NCBI GenBank assembly: GCA_021527695.1
Contig: JAKFAO010000006.1
Location: 1,488,001 to 1,552,000, forward strand
Source: Naematelia aurantialba
Lineage: Eukaryota; Basidiomycota; Tremellomycetes; Tremellales; Naemateliaceae
Direction: 5' to 3'
DNA: 64,000 nt
Part shown: in pieces, positions 1-10,625 of the stretch
How the letters are laid out: every line of letters starts with the position of its first letter
Numbering within the stretch: position 1 is the first letter of the stretch
Translations under genes and position numbers: made by a program
Notes under the pieces: generated by a model
The model's input: only the letters and a program-made list of their open reading frames with translations
Database searches by the model: none
Told to the model about the DNA's origin: nothing

Positions 1-91
1 GAGAGGAGCGACACGGGATTTTGTACATGGGAGCTTCGACGAAGGGCTGGACTTGGCATTTTGAGAGGCTTAGGCTGAGATAAGGAAGTCG

Positions 92-96
<5 letters not shown>

Positions 97-176
<80 letters not shown>
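97..176. repeat. (GA)n microsatellite
   Basis: An almost pure GA dinucleotide run of about 80 bases, ending in GAGACAGAGAG. It lies about 280 bases upstream of the NC2-alpha start codon. Purine runs of this kind are common in fungal promoters, but nothing here shows a function. Confidence 0.95.
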
Positions 177-184
<8 letters not shown>

Positions 185-453
185 TTGCAATGTTGCTGCC
201 GGGTGTCGCTTCGCAAGCTCCAGGACCATTGTATGTAGCATAGCATGCATTCCTCACTGCTGCGATTCCGTGCCCATCCAGATTACAGAAACTCTTGACG
301 TTCACGATGGTCATCGCCATTCGCCACCCGGAACCAAAAGACCGCGAAGGCTCGAGGATCCTCGTTGAGAGGAGTTTTGAGGAGAGAGTTGCGGCTTGTC
401 AGCGTCCTCGATACGTATTGCTCGTTTGCTCGGATTGACCAGAACCGGCCGCC

Positions 454-2097
454 ATGGCGCCAACATCCAAGAAGGCCAAGCCGTCTCGCGTGAGTCGAGG
501 GTCCCGGCCTGCTCGTTTGCCTCGTTGCCTCCTTGCCTCCTTGCCTCCTTGCTTCCCTCTTGGCTTGCATCTGTTACTTGACATCAACTGCCTGTCGTCA
601 CACGTTGCATCACCTCCTTTGCTATCATTACCTGGCGTGTCATAGCCTACGTTGTATCGCCTGCTTGCTGTGGCTTACCTGGAGTGTCTTGTATGCTGAT
701 AACGACAGTTTCCAGTGGTGAGTTGAGCGTTTAGGGATTCCGATGCTGCACAACGTTGGAATGGACGTGGGCGTGGACGGGCGGGTGTGGACGAGATGGA
801 TATGGGCGTGGAGTGGAGTGGCGCGGACGAGATGGATAAGGGCGTGGAGTGGCGTTGGTGGATATGGATGGTGGAGGACGTGGACGCTGTTGTGGATGCG
901 GACTGATGTGGATGTGGACGTCTTGGTTGATATTAATGTCGATGTGGACGTCGATGTGGACGTCGATGTGGACGCCTGTTTGACGGATATCCTGCGGACT
1001 GGACGTGCCGACGCTGATCCTGACCCCCTAGGCGCGGATAAAGAAGATCATGCAGCTCGACGAGGAGGTCGGCAAGCTGGCCAGTGCGACGCCCGTGATG
1101 ATCTGTGAGTCTGCCATTGGGTGTCCCGACCACGATGGGATTGTCCTACCACGATGGGATTGTCCTACCACGACGGGATTGTCCTGACCACGACGCAGCC
1201 AAGAGCCTGGAATGTTTCATGCAGCTGCTCATTGACGAGACGGCGAAAGAGACCCGTGCGCGCGGAGGCAAGAAGATGAGCGCGTACCATTTGTGAGTGT
1301 TGTTCGGCGACTGTCCACTGCACTGGCCACTGAATGCAGCTGATCATGGGTGTTACTTGTCTTCCCTGTCTGCTTTTGTTCTCTTATCTTGATTCCTTAT
1401 ATCCATTTTCCTATTCTTCTACTTGCATTCTGTTCCCCTGGTCCAATTACCCATCCATCCACTTGCCCACTTTCCCACTCTTCCGTCTCACGCCATCTTT
1501 CACCGCATCTCGCCCACCCGCAGGAAACAAACAATAAACACACACGAGACGCTCGACTTTCTCCGCCCCATCGTAGTCTCCGTCCCGGACCCCGCCCCGC
1601 CCGCCGATCCCGTCCCTCACGGCGGCGGGCCATCCAAGCTGCGCCGGCAAAATACGTCGACCTCGTCGCCGAGTGGAGCAGTAGTCGGCGCAGGAGCAGG
1701 AGGAGCTGCGGGCGCAGGAGGAGGTGCAGGTGTAGTAGTAGGTGCAGGAGCAGGCGCAGGAACAGGCGCAGATGGACCGGCCCGGCGCGGGCGGAAACGT
1801 AAAAACGGCGGGCACGCGGTTGACGCAACCGGGGACAAGGAGGGGGACGGGCACGCGGATGCAAAGGGCGCGCGGGACGGTGCTGCAAAAGAGGAGGAGG
1901 GAGAGCGAGACAACGAGGACGAGGACGAGGGCGGGCCGGGGGCCGTGTCGCCGCCGCTGTTGTCAGCGGGGAACGGGAGCAAGTTGCCGGAAATCGGGAC
2001 GTGGAAGCGCGAGTTTGAGGGCGGCGGCGGGAGCGGGGAGGGCGGCCGAGGCCTGTTTGACGACTACGACGCGGAGGACGACGACGATGATTACTAG
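454..2097 (+). CDS. BUR6: NC2-alpha / DRAP1 (Bur6), histone-fold subunit of the TBP repressor NC2
   Basis: Nuclear regulator that pairs with NC2-beta on TBP-DNA and controls RNA polymerase II initiation. Spliced exons 454-489, 709-717, 1032-1104, 1199-1292 and 1524-2097 give an unbroken 261-residue protein. The histone fold spans about residues 13-75 and contains FPVARIKKIMQLDEEVGKLA, then a segment with ISKSLECFMQLLIDETAKE, then AYHLKQTI. This is the NC2-alpha signature rather than that of CBF-C or Dpb3. The tail is a Gly/Ala-rich linker, a basic RRGRKRK patch and an Asp/Glu-rich end, as in other fungal Bur6 proteins. The second exon is only 9 nt long and encodes FPV. Intron 2 (718-1031) is unusually long and filled with GTGGACG-type repeats. 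Intron 3 holds three copies of a CCACGAYGGGATTGTCCT-like unit. The start was chosen because MAPTSKKAKPSR joins the fold in phase. Confidence 0.9.
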
Positions 2098-2104
2098 TCC
2101 CCGC

Positions 2105-2185
2105 GGGGGGGGGGGGGGGGGGGGGTGTCGTTGTTGGTGTTGGTGTCTGATGGTCGGGTGGGTCGGGTGGGTCGGGTGGTGTGGG
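2105..2185 (+). repeat. G21 homopolymer followed by GGGTGGGTC repeats
   Basis: A run of 21 G begins eight bases after the NC2-alpha stop codon. It is followed by GGTGT/TGGTGTTGG sequence and three copies of GGGTGGGTC at about 2155-2180. The strand is G-rich on the sense side of the gene, so the 3' UTR could form a G-quadruplex. Homopolymer length is prone to sequencing error. Confidence 0.85.
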
Positions 2186-5100
2186 AGTACTAGGACCTCT
2201 TGCTCTTGCGGAACAGGAGCAGGAAGAGGGATAGGGATAGGGAAGAAAGCGGAGACGTGGCCTTGCGCGATACCCCGCATATGCATTCGTCTCGAGCCCA
2301 GGAGCATCGTCTCGAGCCGTCAGGAGTCTTTGACGACGAGCCTCCAGTCACGAGCAGACAACCACGATGTGGCAACACACTCCACGGCGCAGCCGTCTCA
2401 GTCGGGCGGGCAGAGCATCGAGCATCGACGCAGAACAGAGATCAATGCCATAATGTCCGTCAACCTACTCTCACCCCATGTCTCTACACAACACCGAGAC
2501 GCAGACGAATATACAACAGAGACGTATATGCACCTACAACCTACTTCTGCGTCCTGCGTCTGCATCCTACTCGTGCACCCTGCATCCGACATCCTACTTC
2601 TGCCTCCTCCTCCTGCATCCTACTCCTGCACCCTGCATCCTACACTTACGTCCTACATCCCACATGGTGCCAACCGAGTGATAGAATCAGCGGCCTCGTC
2701 CATCCCTCATCGAACGAGACGACGCCAAGCGAAAAACCGGCGAATGAACGTGCACAAAGAGCCCAAAATGAGACGACGAAAAGTGGAAACCGTGTGAATC
2801 TACAGCGGCGATGGCGATAGTGACGATGGCGATGGTGCTGTGCTGCGATTCGAGAAAGGGTATCCGACGGACCCCGGACGGACCCCATTGAACACGTCAG
2901 ACTTTGAACACGTCAGACCATCGACAGAAAGTCACACCACGCGAGCGTGGGTGCCGGCACAGTCGACATTTTTGCGGGTCGCTCCGAGAACGAGGGAGGC
3001 GCTGTTGCGTGCAGGGTGGAGACTGGACTGTGGATCGAGGGGTCGGGCGCCTGAGATGTCAGCTTGTGTTTCCAGCTTCAGTCCATGCGATGCGGTTCCG
3101 ATGACTATCCCCTGGCAGTTCCGATGTGACTGGTCTCTGGCGGGTTCCGATGTGATGCTATATACAGTGCGTGACGAGACAGAGGAAGCGCAGAGGACCG
3201 CCAATAATACAGAGAATAGGGAAATCCATGGGGCCAGGGAAAGTGGTTGTGTGGTATTGGGCTGGGTACGGGACTAGGATAATGTGGAGTAGGGTCGTAG
3301 TGGACTGGGGTGATTGGGAGGCGTGGATGCAAAAGAGGGTAGAGTTTGGACCCGATCATTGATTATCGGGAATGGGATAGTCGGATGCTGGTCCAAAGGG
3401 ATTGCGCTGAATTCGGCGCTTTCACCTTGTGGGCACACTCGGTGAACATGGGCAGGTGTCCCAGACGAGCGCAATGACAAGGCCGATACAGACAAGACGG
3501 AAGATGGATGAAGATGGAAGACGGTCGATGAAGATGGAAGAAGATGGATAAATTCCGATAAAGATGGGTCAAGATGGATCAGATGCGATGGAGACTGACG
3601 ACGATCGGCCGCCAACTCACAGACGGCAGCTCGCAGCTGGGTGCCCGGCCGTATCCATACAGCGACCATATCGCCGGCTCGACGCCTAGCCCATTCCAGT
3701 GCTGCGCCGAGAGCAATGACGATGGCGATGGCGTGGTGGAAACGGGAGTGGGTCGTGGTGGCGCGTAGAAGAAGGCTGGGGTGGACGGACGTAGAGCCCG
3801 CGACAGGGCGGGAACGAGCGCGGGAGTGGGGCGCATGTTGGCGGACGACGGAGGGACGTGGAGGTGACGGTGGACCTGTGCGGACGTTGGCGTGTGGTGG
3901 GACTATGACCAGGTGGCTGGCGAGGTCGAGGCGACGGAGCGGTAGTGGGACGAGTTCACGACTGGGAGAGCAGTCCAGGACTGAAAGAGCAGTTCAGACT
4001 GACCGAGCAGTTCAGACTGACAGAGCAGTTCAGGACTGACAGAGAGGCGAGAGGAGTGAGAGCGAGGGATGAGAGATGGAGATGAGAGTGAGAGAGAAGA
4101 AGAAGAGTGAGAGAAGAGAAGAGAGAGAAGAAGAAGAGTGAGAGACTGAGAACCAACGCGACGGCGAGCACACCGTGCCAGTGTTATTTTCAAACGCTGT
4201 TCAGCCCGCCCTCTTCGCTACGCCAGTCGCGATCTGCGGGCGTGTGACGTATCGCGTTGGCGAGATTGCCAAGCGATGCCTGATCCACAAGGGGCGGGGG
4301 TTGTTAGTTGTTTGGGGTACCGACTAGTCTGAGACGCTGTGAGATGTACAGTGTGGTGCACGCTGTGTGTATCGACTAGAACGAGACAAAGCGCTGCAAC
4401 GCATCGGGATTTCGGTATCACTTTGCCAGTCTCCCAAAAGCATCGCACAACACGCCACCCAAGAGTACGTCGCCGTTCAGCCCCATGCTTCCAGTCCCAG
4501 CTACCCCACTCGCCAGTCCCCGCCCCCACTCGATTCCCCACTACCACGCTGCTATGTGAGCTGTTGGGGCAGACAAAGGAAGCGAGGCAAGAGAGATGGC
4601 CACAGAGCTTGGGGTCTGGTGCCGTGCCTGAGGTAGATTACGACAATGGGTCCGAGGCCCCGCTCTGGACCCCAGTGTCGGGGATCGTCCCGTTGCCGTT
4701 GAAACTGGCATCTCTCTCTTCCAGGGGGAAAGGCTGGACTGAATGCCGCGAAGGCGTTGCGCAGACTTTTGAGATACAAGGGCGCAGGCGGCGGCGGGAA
4801 CTACACTAGGCTGTCGCTCTCCCGGCTGATCCCGCTGGTGAGCAGCATGCCATATGCTGATTTTGGTTCCGCTACCAGGCTGTGAAGTTCGGTAGAGAGT
4901 GTCAGTTGAAGCGAGTATGCGTCGAGACACAGTGTCCACGCCTCTGCATGCATGTGAGGACGACATCTTCCTGAATACGAGCACAAGTGCTTTCACCACG
5001 ACATCGCTCGGCTGATCATGCTGCATCAAGCCATCGCTTGGTAGGATGTCCGTCTGAATGCTAGTGACCAAATCGCCACTGCGCATAGCGGCGCTCGCCG

Positions 5101-5304
5101 CCGTCCTCTCGGCGCTTTCACTACTTGCTCCTTTGATCGTTCTGCCATTCTCCGCACCCTTCCGTACCATCCTTCCATCCCACTGTGTATACCACACCTC
5201 TACAGATCCCTCCTTGTCTCCACTCGTATCCCTCACTCTCCCAGCAACAGCCCACTCGCCGTGACCTCGCGCCGATGCGCCGATTCCCGTCGACGTCGAA
5301 ATAA
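2186..5304. other. 3.1 kb stretch with no recognisable gene, rich in low-complexity repeats
   Basis: Open frames here (for example on + at 2200-2820 and 4339-4809) show no domain, no conserved motif and no convincing splice chain. The stretch holds several degenerate repeats. CCTACTCCTGCACCCTGCAT-like units lie at about 2530-2670. GATGGAAGA units lie at about 3490-3590. GAGCAGTTCAGACTGAC units (about 17-18 bp, roughly four copies) lie at 3968-4035, and a purine-only GA/GAA tract at 4070-4150. No tRNA-like cloverleaf was spotted by eye. It may hold untranslated sequence, a non-coding RNA or decayed DNA. Confidence 0.6.
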
Positions 5305-7430
5305 ATGACGCTTCACATCCCCCTTCCTGCTGACTCGTCCCCGCTCGAACCAGACCTCGCAGCGGTCCTGCGGAGCATCAACGCGGCGAAACGTGTCGTC
5401 GTCATCTCTGGTCAGCTCTACCACTCTTGCACTGAACCAAGCTGACGATCTAGGCGCGGGGATATCGACGAGTGCCCAGATTCCCGACTTTCGCTCAAAT
5501 TCCGGCTTGTTCAAAGCGGACATTACGGTGGGCGCTGTCGAGCCATCACCACGGCGGGTCCGTCGCAGTGCAGGCGTCAAAGACCTGTTCCATGTCCGGG
5601 CGCTCTCGGTACGCCTGCGGATCTGGTCCTTTGAGCCCTGTCCCTTCTCTCGCGAGAGACACAGGCTGACAGCTGACACCTGCCGCGTAGGATCCAGCAC
5701 TGTTGCCGCAGCACCATGGTCTGATGACGCGCCTTGCGGAGCTCGCGGACCAGGCCGAGCCGACGACCTTCCATCGGTGGCTCAAAAGTCTTGACGACGC
5801 AGGCCGGCTGGCACGGTGCTATACCCAGAACATCGATGGGTTGGAGAGCAAGGCCGGACTGCACGTCAGTGTCCCCTCGGAACCGCCGCGCAAGAAACGG
5901 CGGACAAACGCAAGCGAATGCCAATAAATGCCAAATGCAAGCGCCGCTACTCCGCCAGCCCCTCCTGTGTCTGAATCTGCCTCGCTCTTGACCACGGACC
6001 CATCGTGTCCACCGACGCCACCTGCGCCACCTACACCTACGCCGCGATCACTCGCACCCTCCAAAGTATCCGACGTACCCCGCGTCATACCGCTCCACGG
6101 CACACTATCCCACCTCACCTGTGCCCACTGCACCACCTCTGTCCTCCTGCGCCCGCACCTCCCCCTCCCGCCATACCCGCTCCCATGTCCGACCTGCACC
6201 CTCTCGGCCTCTCTGCGCGCAGCGTTGTCCGAACGCGCCAGACCGGTCGGACACCTCCGCGCCGGAGTCGTGCTGTATGGCGAACACCATCCGCACGGCG
6301 AGTCGATCGGACGTGTCGTCGAGCGCGATCTGCGTGCGCGACCTACACCCGACTTGCTGTTGGTGGTAGGCACGAGTCTCAGCGTGCCCGGCGTGCGGCG
6401 CATGGTGAACGAATTTGCTCAGGCCGTCAAACAGCCGGCAAGACGGCCTATCGAGAAACCTCTGAAACACTCGCCTCCCAACTCTTCACCCGTGACCATC
6501 AAGGCGGAGTCTCAGAAGGGGAAACACGGGAGGGGAGCCGCGCCGCCCGCAAGATGCGTGTACGTGAATCGCGAGCGCCTAGGCAAGGCGTGGGAAGGCG
6601 TGTTCGACACCTTTTTGCAAGGCGATACAGAGGACTTTGTGCGTCTCCTCTTGGATGTGCAAGCAAAGTCGGGGGCAGAACGAGAGGTCTCACGGAGTAC
6701 GGCGCGGCCCCGGACGCCGCAGACTCCACGGACCCGGACGCAGAAACAACGGCCAACGTCACCAGCCCGCCTTCCGCCCACGCCAGAGAGTCTCCGCAAG
6801 GTGCACAGGGTGCATGCGTCGGTGGGTATGCATTCGTCGGTGGACATGCATGCGTCGGTGGACATGCAGGTGGAAGCAGAGATGGAGGTGGAAGCAGAGA
6901 TGGAGGTGGAAGCAGAGATGGAGGTGGGAGCAGAGATGGAGGTGGAAACAGAGGCCGAGGTGGACAGCTCGACGGCGTTCCGGACCCCGCCAAGACGAAA
7001 GACCCGGCCCAACGCCAAGATCAAGATCCAGTCCAAGCGCAAGATCCAGAGCCTCGACGGCGCAGTGCGGGAAGACGGCGCGTCGCCGGTCGGGTCGGGG
7101 GGATGGTTGCCCACCCCTCGGGGTACGCCTCCGGTGCCGTCTCGGCGCGGGGCCAGGGGGAGTCGGCTGCGCCTTGGCAGTGAGAGGGTTGAGCACCCGG
7201 ACGGGGACGGCGACGGCGACGATTACTTAGACTTGGACGAGGACGGAGACAGGGACGGGGGTGAGAGTGAGGACAAGAGTGAGGATGAGAGTGAGGATGA
7301 GGACGAGGATGAGAGTGAGGACGAGGATGAAACAGCGGGACAGAGGCCCAGGACGAAATCTCGATCAGAGTCCCTCACCCCTCTGTCGGACGATGTGAAT
7401 CCGTTCTTGGATCTCTCGAGGGTACTCTAG
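5305..7430 (+). CDS. NAD-dependent histone deacetylase, HST3/HST4-type sirtuin
   Basis: Sir2-family deacylase. HST3/4 enzymes remove the H3K56 acetyl mark and support genome stability in the nucleus; that role is inferred from family. Exons 5305-5410, 5454-5608, 5691-5868 and 5959-7430 are proposed; the last junction is the least certain. Visible motifs in order are the NAD-binding [31 protein letters not shown], the catalytic His in [12 protein letters not shown], a zinc site of two CxxC pairs (CAHC and CPTC), [10 protein letters not shown] and [10 protein letters not shown]. The sirtuin core is followed by a long tail of low complexity: a run of five [15 protein letters not shown] units near 6870-6960, Pro/Arg-rich text and an extended Asp/Glu-rich end. 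An in-frame stop at 5925 makes the intron at 5869-5958 necessary. It would remove a basic PRKKRR stretch. Confidence 0.8.
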
Positions 7431-7481
7431 ACTGCCGGACGGGACCTGGCTAGACGGCATCGTTGTTTGCGATGTGATGTC

Positions 7482-7681
7482 GGTGTAGGTGTAGGTGTAG
7501 GTGTAGGTGTAGGTGTAGATGCAGGTGTAGGTGTAGGTGTAGGTGTAGGTGTAGGTGTAGGTGTAGGTGTAGGTGTAGGTGTAGGTGTAGGTGTAGGTGT
7601 AGATGCAGGTGTAGGTGTAGGTGTAGGTGTAGGTGTAGGTGTAGGTGTAGGTGTAGGTGTAGATGTAGGTGTAGGTGTAGT
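7482..7681. repeat. GGTGTA hexanucleotide array
   Basis: About 33 tandem copies of GGTGTA starting about 50 bases after the sirtuin stop codon. Three regularly placed variants occur (GATGCA twice, GATGTA once). It stays open in several frames on both strands (Val-Gly or Leu-His repeats) because of its period, which is not evidence of coding. Confidence 0.95.
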
Positions 7682-7904
7682 AGTCGGCGCATTATCGCGC
7701 CTTGACCATCATGTAGCTATACCTATGGAACGTGCGATCGCCTCAGCATCCAGACGTGGCGGTGGCGGTGGCGGCTCAGCTGACCGTCACCACGGACGAA
7801 CCGTATAGCCAAGTCTGCCCCGCGCCATGTCCGTTCCGCACATGGCCAGAGTCGACGAGTACCCCCGCTGGAGAGCCAACGAGCCTCTCATGTGGTTATG
7901 AGTA

Positions 7905-8012
7905 TCTCATACTGTCTGTATAGGGTATCTCATCCGGTCTGTATAGGGTATCTCATCCTGTCTGTATAGGGTATCTCATCCTGTCTACACGGAGAACCTC
8001 ATCCTGTCTAGA
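7905..8012. repeat. ~23-bp tandem repeat
   Basis: Four to five decaying copies of a unit reading TCTGTATAGGGTATCTCATCC. The last copies (CTACACGGAGAACCTCATCC) are diverged. It lies between the ends of the convergent sirtuin and prenyl-transferase genes. Confidence 0.85.
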
Positions 8013-8176
8013 AAGAGTTTCTATCTCCTGCTCGTATGGCGTATGATTCTATGCATGTCCTTGCCCTTGGTCCGACCACGCATCTATCAAGTACGATGAC
8101 GAAACCGAGCACGACCGAGTACGATTACGCGTACTCGCTGACCCCCACTCTCCCTCCAGAACTCCCGAGCCACCAC

Positions 8177-10358
8177 CTACTTGCTCCGCTTGTACACCTT
8201 GTTGAGGAAACTAGTAAACACCGCACGCTTCATGCCCCCCGACTCGTCGATACCGTCAATCAGCCCCGTGATCTTGCGGTAACTCTCAGCCTCGTACGCC
8301 TCGAAACGGGCCGGCAGCGAAATGGGCTCGGAAGAAAACACGGCTTTGACGCGCGCCTCGGCGGCGGCGTCTTTCTGGCCGTAGTTGGATTCCAGGATGC
8401 TACGCTGCTCAGGCGTAGCGTGGGTGAGCGCGACGTTGATGTTCCATGAGCATTTGTTGTCCTGTTTGCGGGCGCCGCAGAGCAGAACGGGCAGTAAGAG
8501 AGATGGGGATGGCGTCCAGCGTCAAGCATTCCGGAGTGGGAGGACGACGACGGCGTGCACACGACGAAACCACGAGGGAAGAGAAGAGAGAGCAGACAAG
8601 GGGAGCAAGAGGAAGATGACAGAAAACGCAGTGAGGGTCAGCAGCTCTCCTTTGGCAGAACAAGCTCAGACGCACAAGGATGTCAGTTCCAATTTTGCCA
8701 ATGTGTTCGGGCAGGCCGTAACAGTCCAGGTAGTCGTCCTGGACCTGGAAGTACTCTCCGAGGGGAATTAGGATCGACAGCGCGAGCTTGTACGCTGCCT
8801 CGTCCTCGATCCCATGCTGCAAACATCAGCGATGGCCCCAGGTTCTCACGGGAGAAAAGGCGGACGTACCATACGCATCGCAAGGGCTACGGGGAGGTAG
8901 AACGAGTAGAACGCAGTTTTGTATACCACGATCAGGTGGTGTCTGCGACTGTCAGTTTCCTTCACTCTAAAGGTATAGGGAAGGATAATCTGCCAGTGGA
9001 CTGAAACAAGGCGGACAACTACGGGCGAAGGGGAAAGGGCGAAACAGAGAGAAAGATCAGGAAAGGAGAGAATGCGGAGGCAAACGCACTTGTCGAGCGA
9101 GAACTTGGACAGATCCACATGATCCTCTGGAGCCGTCAGGAGATCGATCAGCTGGCCCAGTTCGGTCTGGAACGTCGTCTATCGTCTGTTAGCTAAGCCC
9201 AACCACGTCTGGTGTCTGTTGATGCCTTCATGGTGACAAAATTGGCGGTGAGGAGTGGGGCTGATGTTGCGTGGACACAGCTGTGAGAAAGCGTACCTCG
9301 AGAAACAGCTCGAGCAGATCGACGTAATACGTCTCGCTACGGAAGTGCTTTTTCAGTAGGTGGTAGATAGCAGCCTCAAGCATGAACGCGTCATTGATGG
9401 CGATGTTTCCTACGTTTGGCTGGAGGTTGTCAGCGGAGGGGCTGCGAATGAATCACACGATGTCCGGAGACGTTGACTTGGTATCCCGCCGGCAACCACC
9501 GAGGTAGGGATCAGGGAACGCTAGGTAGGCTCGGATACGAGAGGGATCGAAGAGAGATAGACGAAGGACTATGACAGACGAGATGGATGGATGGACAATC
9601 AGAAAACGTACCATGCGGTACCAGCACGGCTGTCCGCGGCGGGTCACAGAGGCATCCATCATGTCATCGGCTACCAAGAAGTATGCCTGGAGCTACAGCG
9701 GGTCAGTAACACGTCCGGGTCCGACACAAGTGAGTTATCAACACAAATATCATCCTTCGCGCTGATGTTTCACCGATGACGTCGCGGGCGAAAGAGGGAA
9801 GAGGAAAAGGAGGGAAGGAGGGAAGGAGGGAAGGAAGGAAAGACACAAGAGAGAGGGAACGTACAAGTTCGACACACCACCCGAGAATTGCAGCTTTGAG
9901 GTATTCATCGTCGCTCTGCGTTGCGCCTTTGAGGATCTCCACCGTGTCGACTACCGACATGCCCCTGTTAAGCTTGCCTATCCGCCGTTCATCAGCTACG
10001 ACCACCCTGGGCCATTTGGCATTCTCGTCCAGATGCAGATTCGATTCAGGTTTCACACATACCTCCGGGGGTATTGTGGTACAGGTTCTACGTGGGTCAG
10101 CCCAGCGTCCCTTGTCCAGTGCTTGCGCGTTCTCATTCTCGAGCAGCAGAGGATCGGGATAGGCCAGGATGGGACGAGCAATACAATAAACAGTGCAGGA
10201 AGGAAGAGACAACGTACCTTCTCATACCACTCTATCGCTTCTGCCGGCATCCCAGCACCCCGAACATAGTCCAACAGCTCGCCCGCGATAACAGGAAACA
10301 CATCCTCGAACCGCTTGCGCCGGGCCACCTTGTCGCTGGCTGCACCGTTCGTAGACAT
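8177..10358 (-). CDS. ERG20: Farnesyl/geranylgeranyl-type diphosphate synthase (ERG20 family)
   Basis: Trans-isoprenyl diphosphate synthase that condenses IPP with DMAPP/GPP to supply sterol, dolichol, haem A and protein prenylation. The start is [20 protein letters not shown] and the stop follows NKVYKRSK. The exon chain shows [15 protein letters not shown], the first Asp-rich motif in [17 protein letters not shown] (DDxxD), [30 protein letters not shown], the conserved [16 protein letters not shown] block and the second Asp-rich motif in [21 protein letters not shown], the [10 protein letters not shown] context and the absence of a targeting peptide fit ERG20 better than a GGPP synthase. 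At least six introns break the gene; several contain purine-rich runs. It converges with the sirtuin gene across the repeat region. Confidence 0.9.
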
Positions 10359-10625
10359 GCTGCGTTGGGTGGCAGCGGAGTTTTGAGTGGAAGTGACTGC
10401 GTAGGAAGAGGTGCAGAGACAACGAAAAGTGGTTCGAGGTCGACTTTTTGCTGCACACCCAAATTGGGCACGACGGATCGTGCCTGACGTTTTCCCGAAG
10501 CACGAGCCTCCATCCTTCAACAGTCCTTGACCGACACTGTGACAGGTGCCGAACGACGATGGTATGCTTGCATGTATGCTATGGTGCGAGATGGACAAGG
10601 CTACAACCACCACATAACCCGAACA

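Noticed and set aside
743..1108. 121-residue open frame rich in Val-Asp repeats
   Set aside because: It is intron 2 of NC2-alpha with its GTGGACG repeats, continued into exon 3 in another frame.
2200..2820. 206-residue plus-strand frame
   Set aside because: It arises from degenerate CCTACTCCTGCA repeats; no domain, and it overlaps other equal frames.
6005..7183. 392-residue frame overlapping the sirtuin
   Set aside because: Composition is typical of a shifted frame; the sirtuin frame has the catalytic and zinc motifs.
7482..7681. Telomere or interstitial telomere tract
   Set aside because: Basidiomycete telomeres are usually TTAGGG; GGTGTA does not match, and unique genes flank both sides.
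7450..7692. Leu-His repeat frame on the minus strand and Val-Gly frame on plus
   Set aside because: Both follow from the hexamer repeat; no start context or splice signal.
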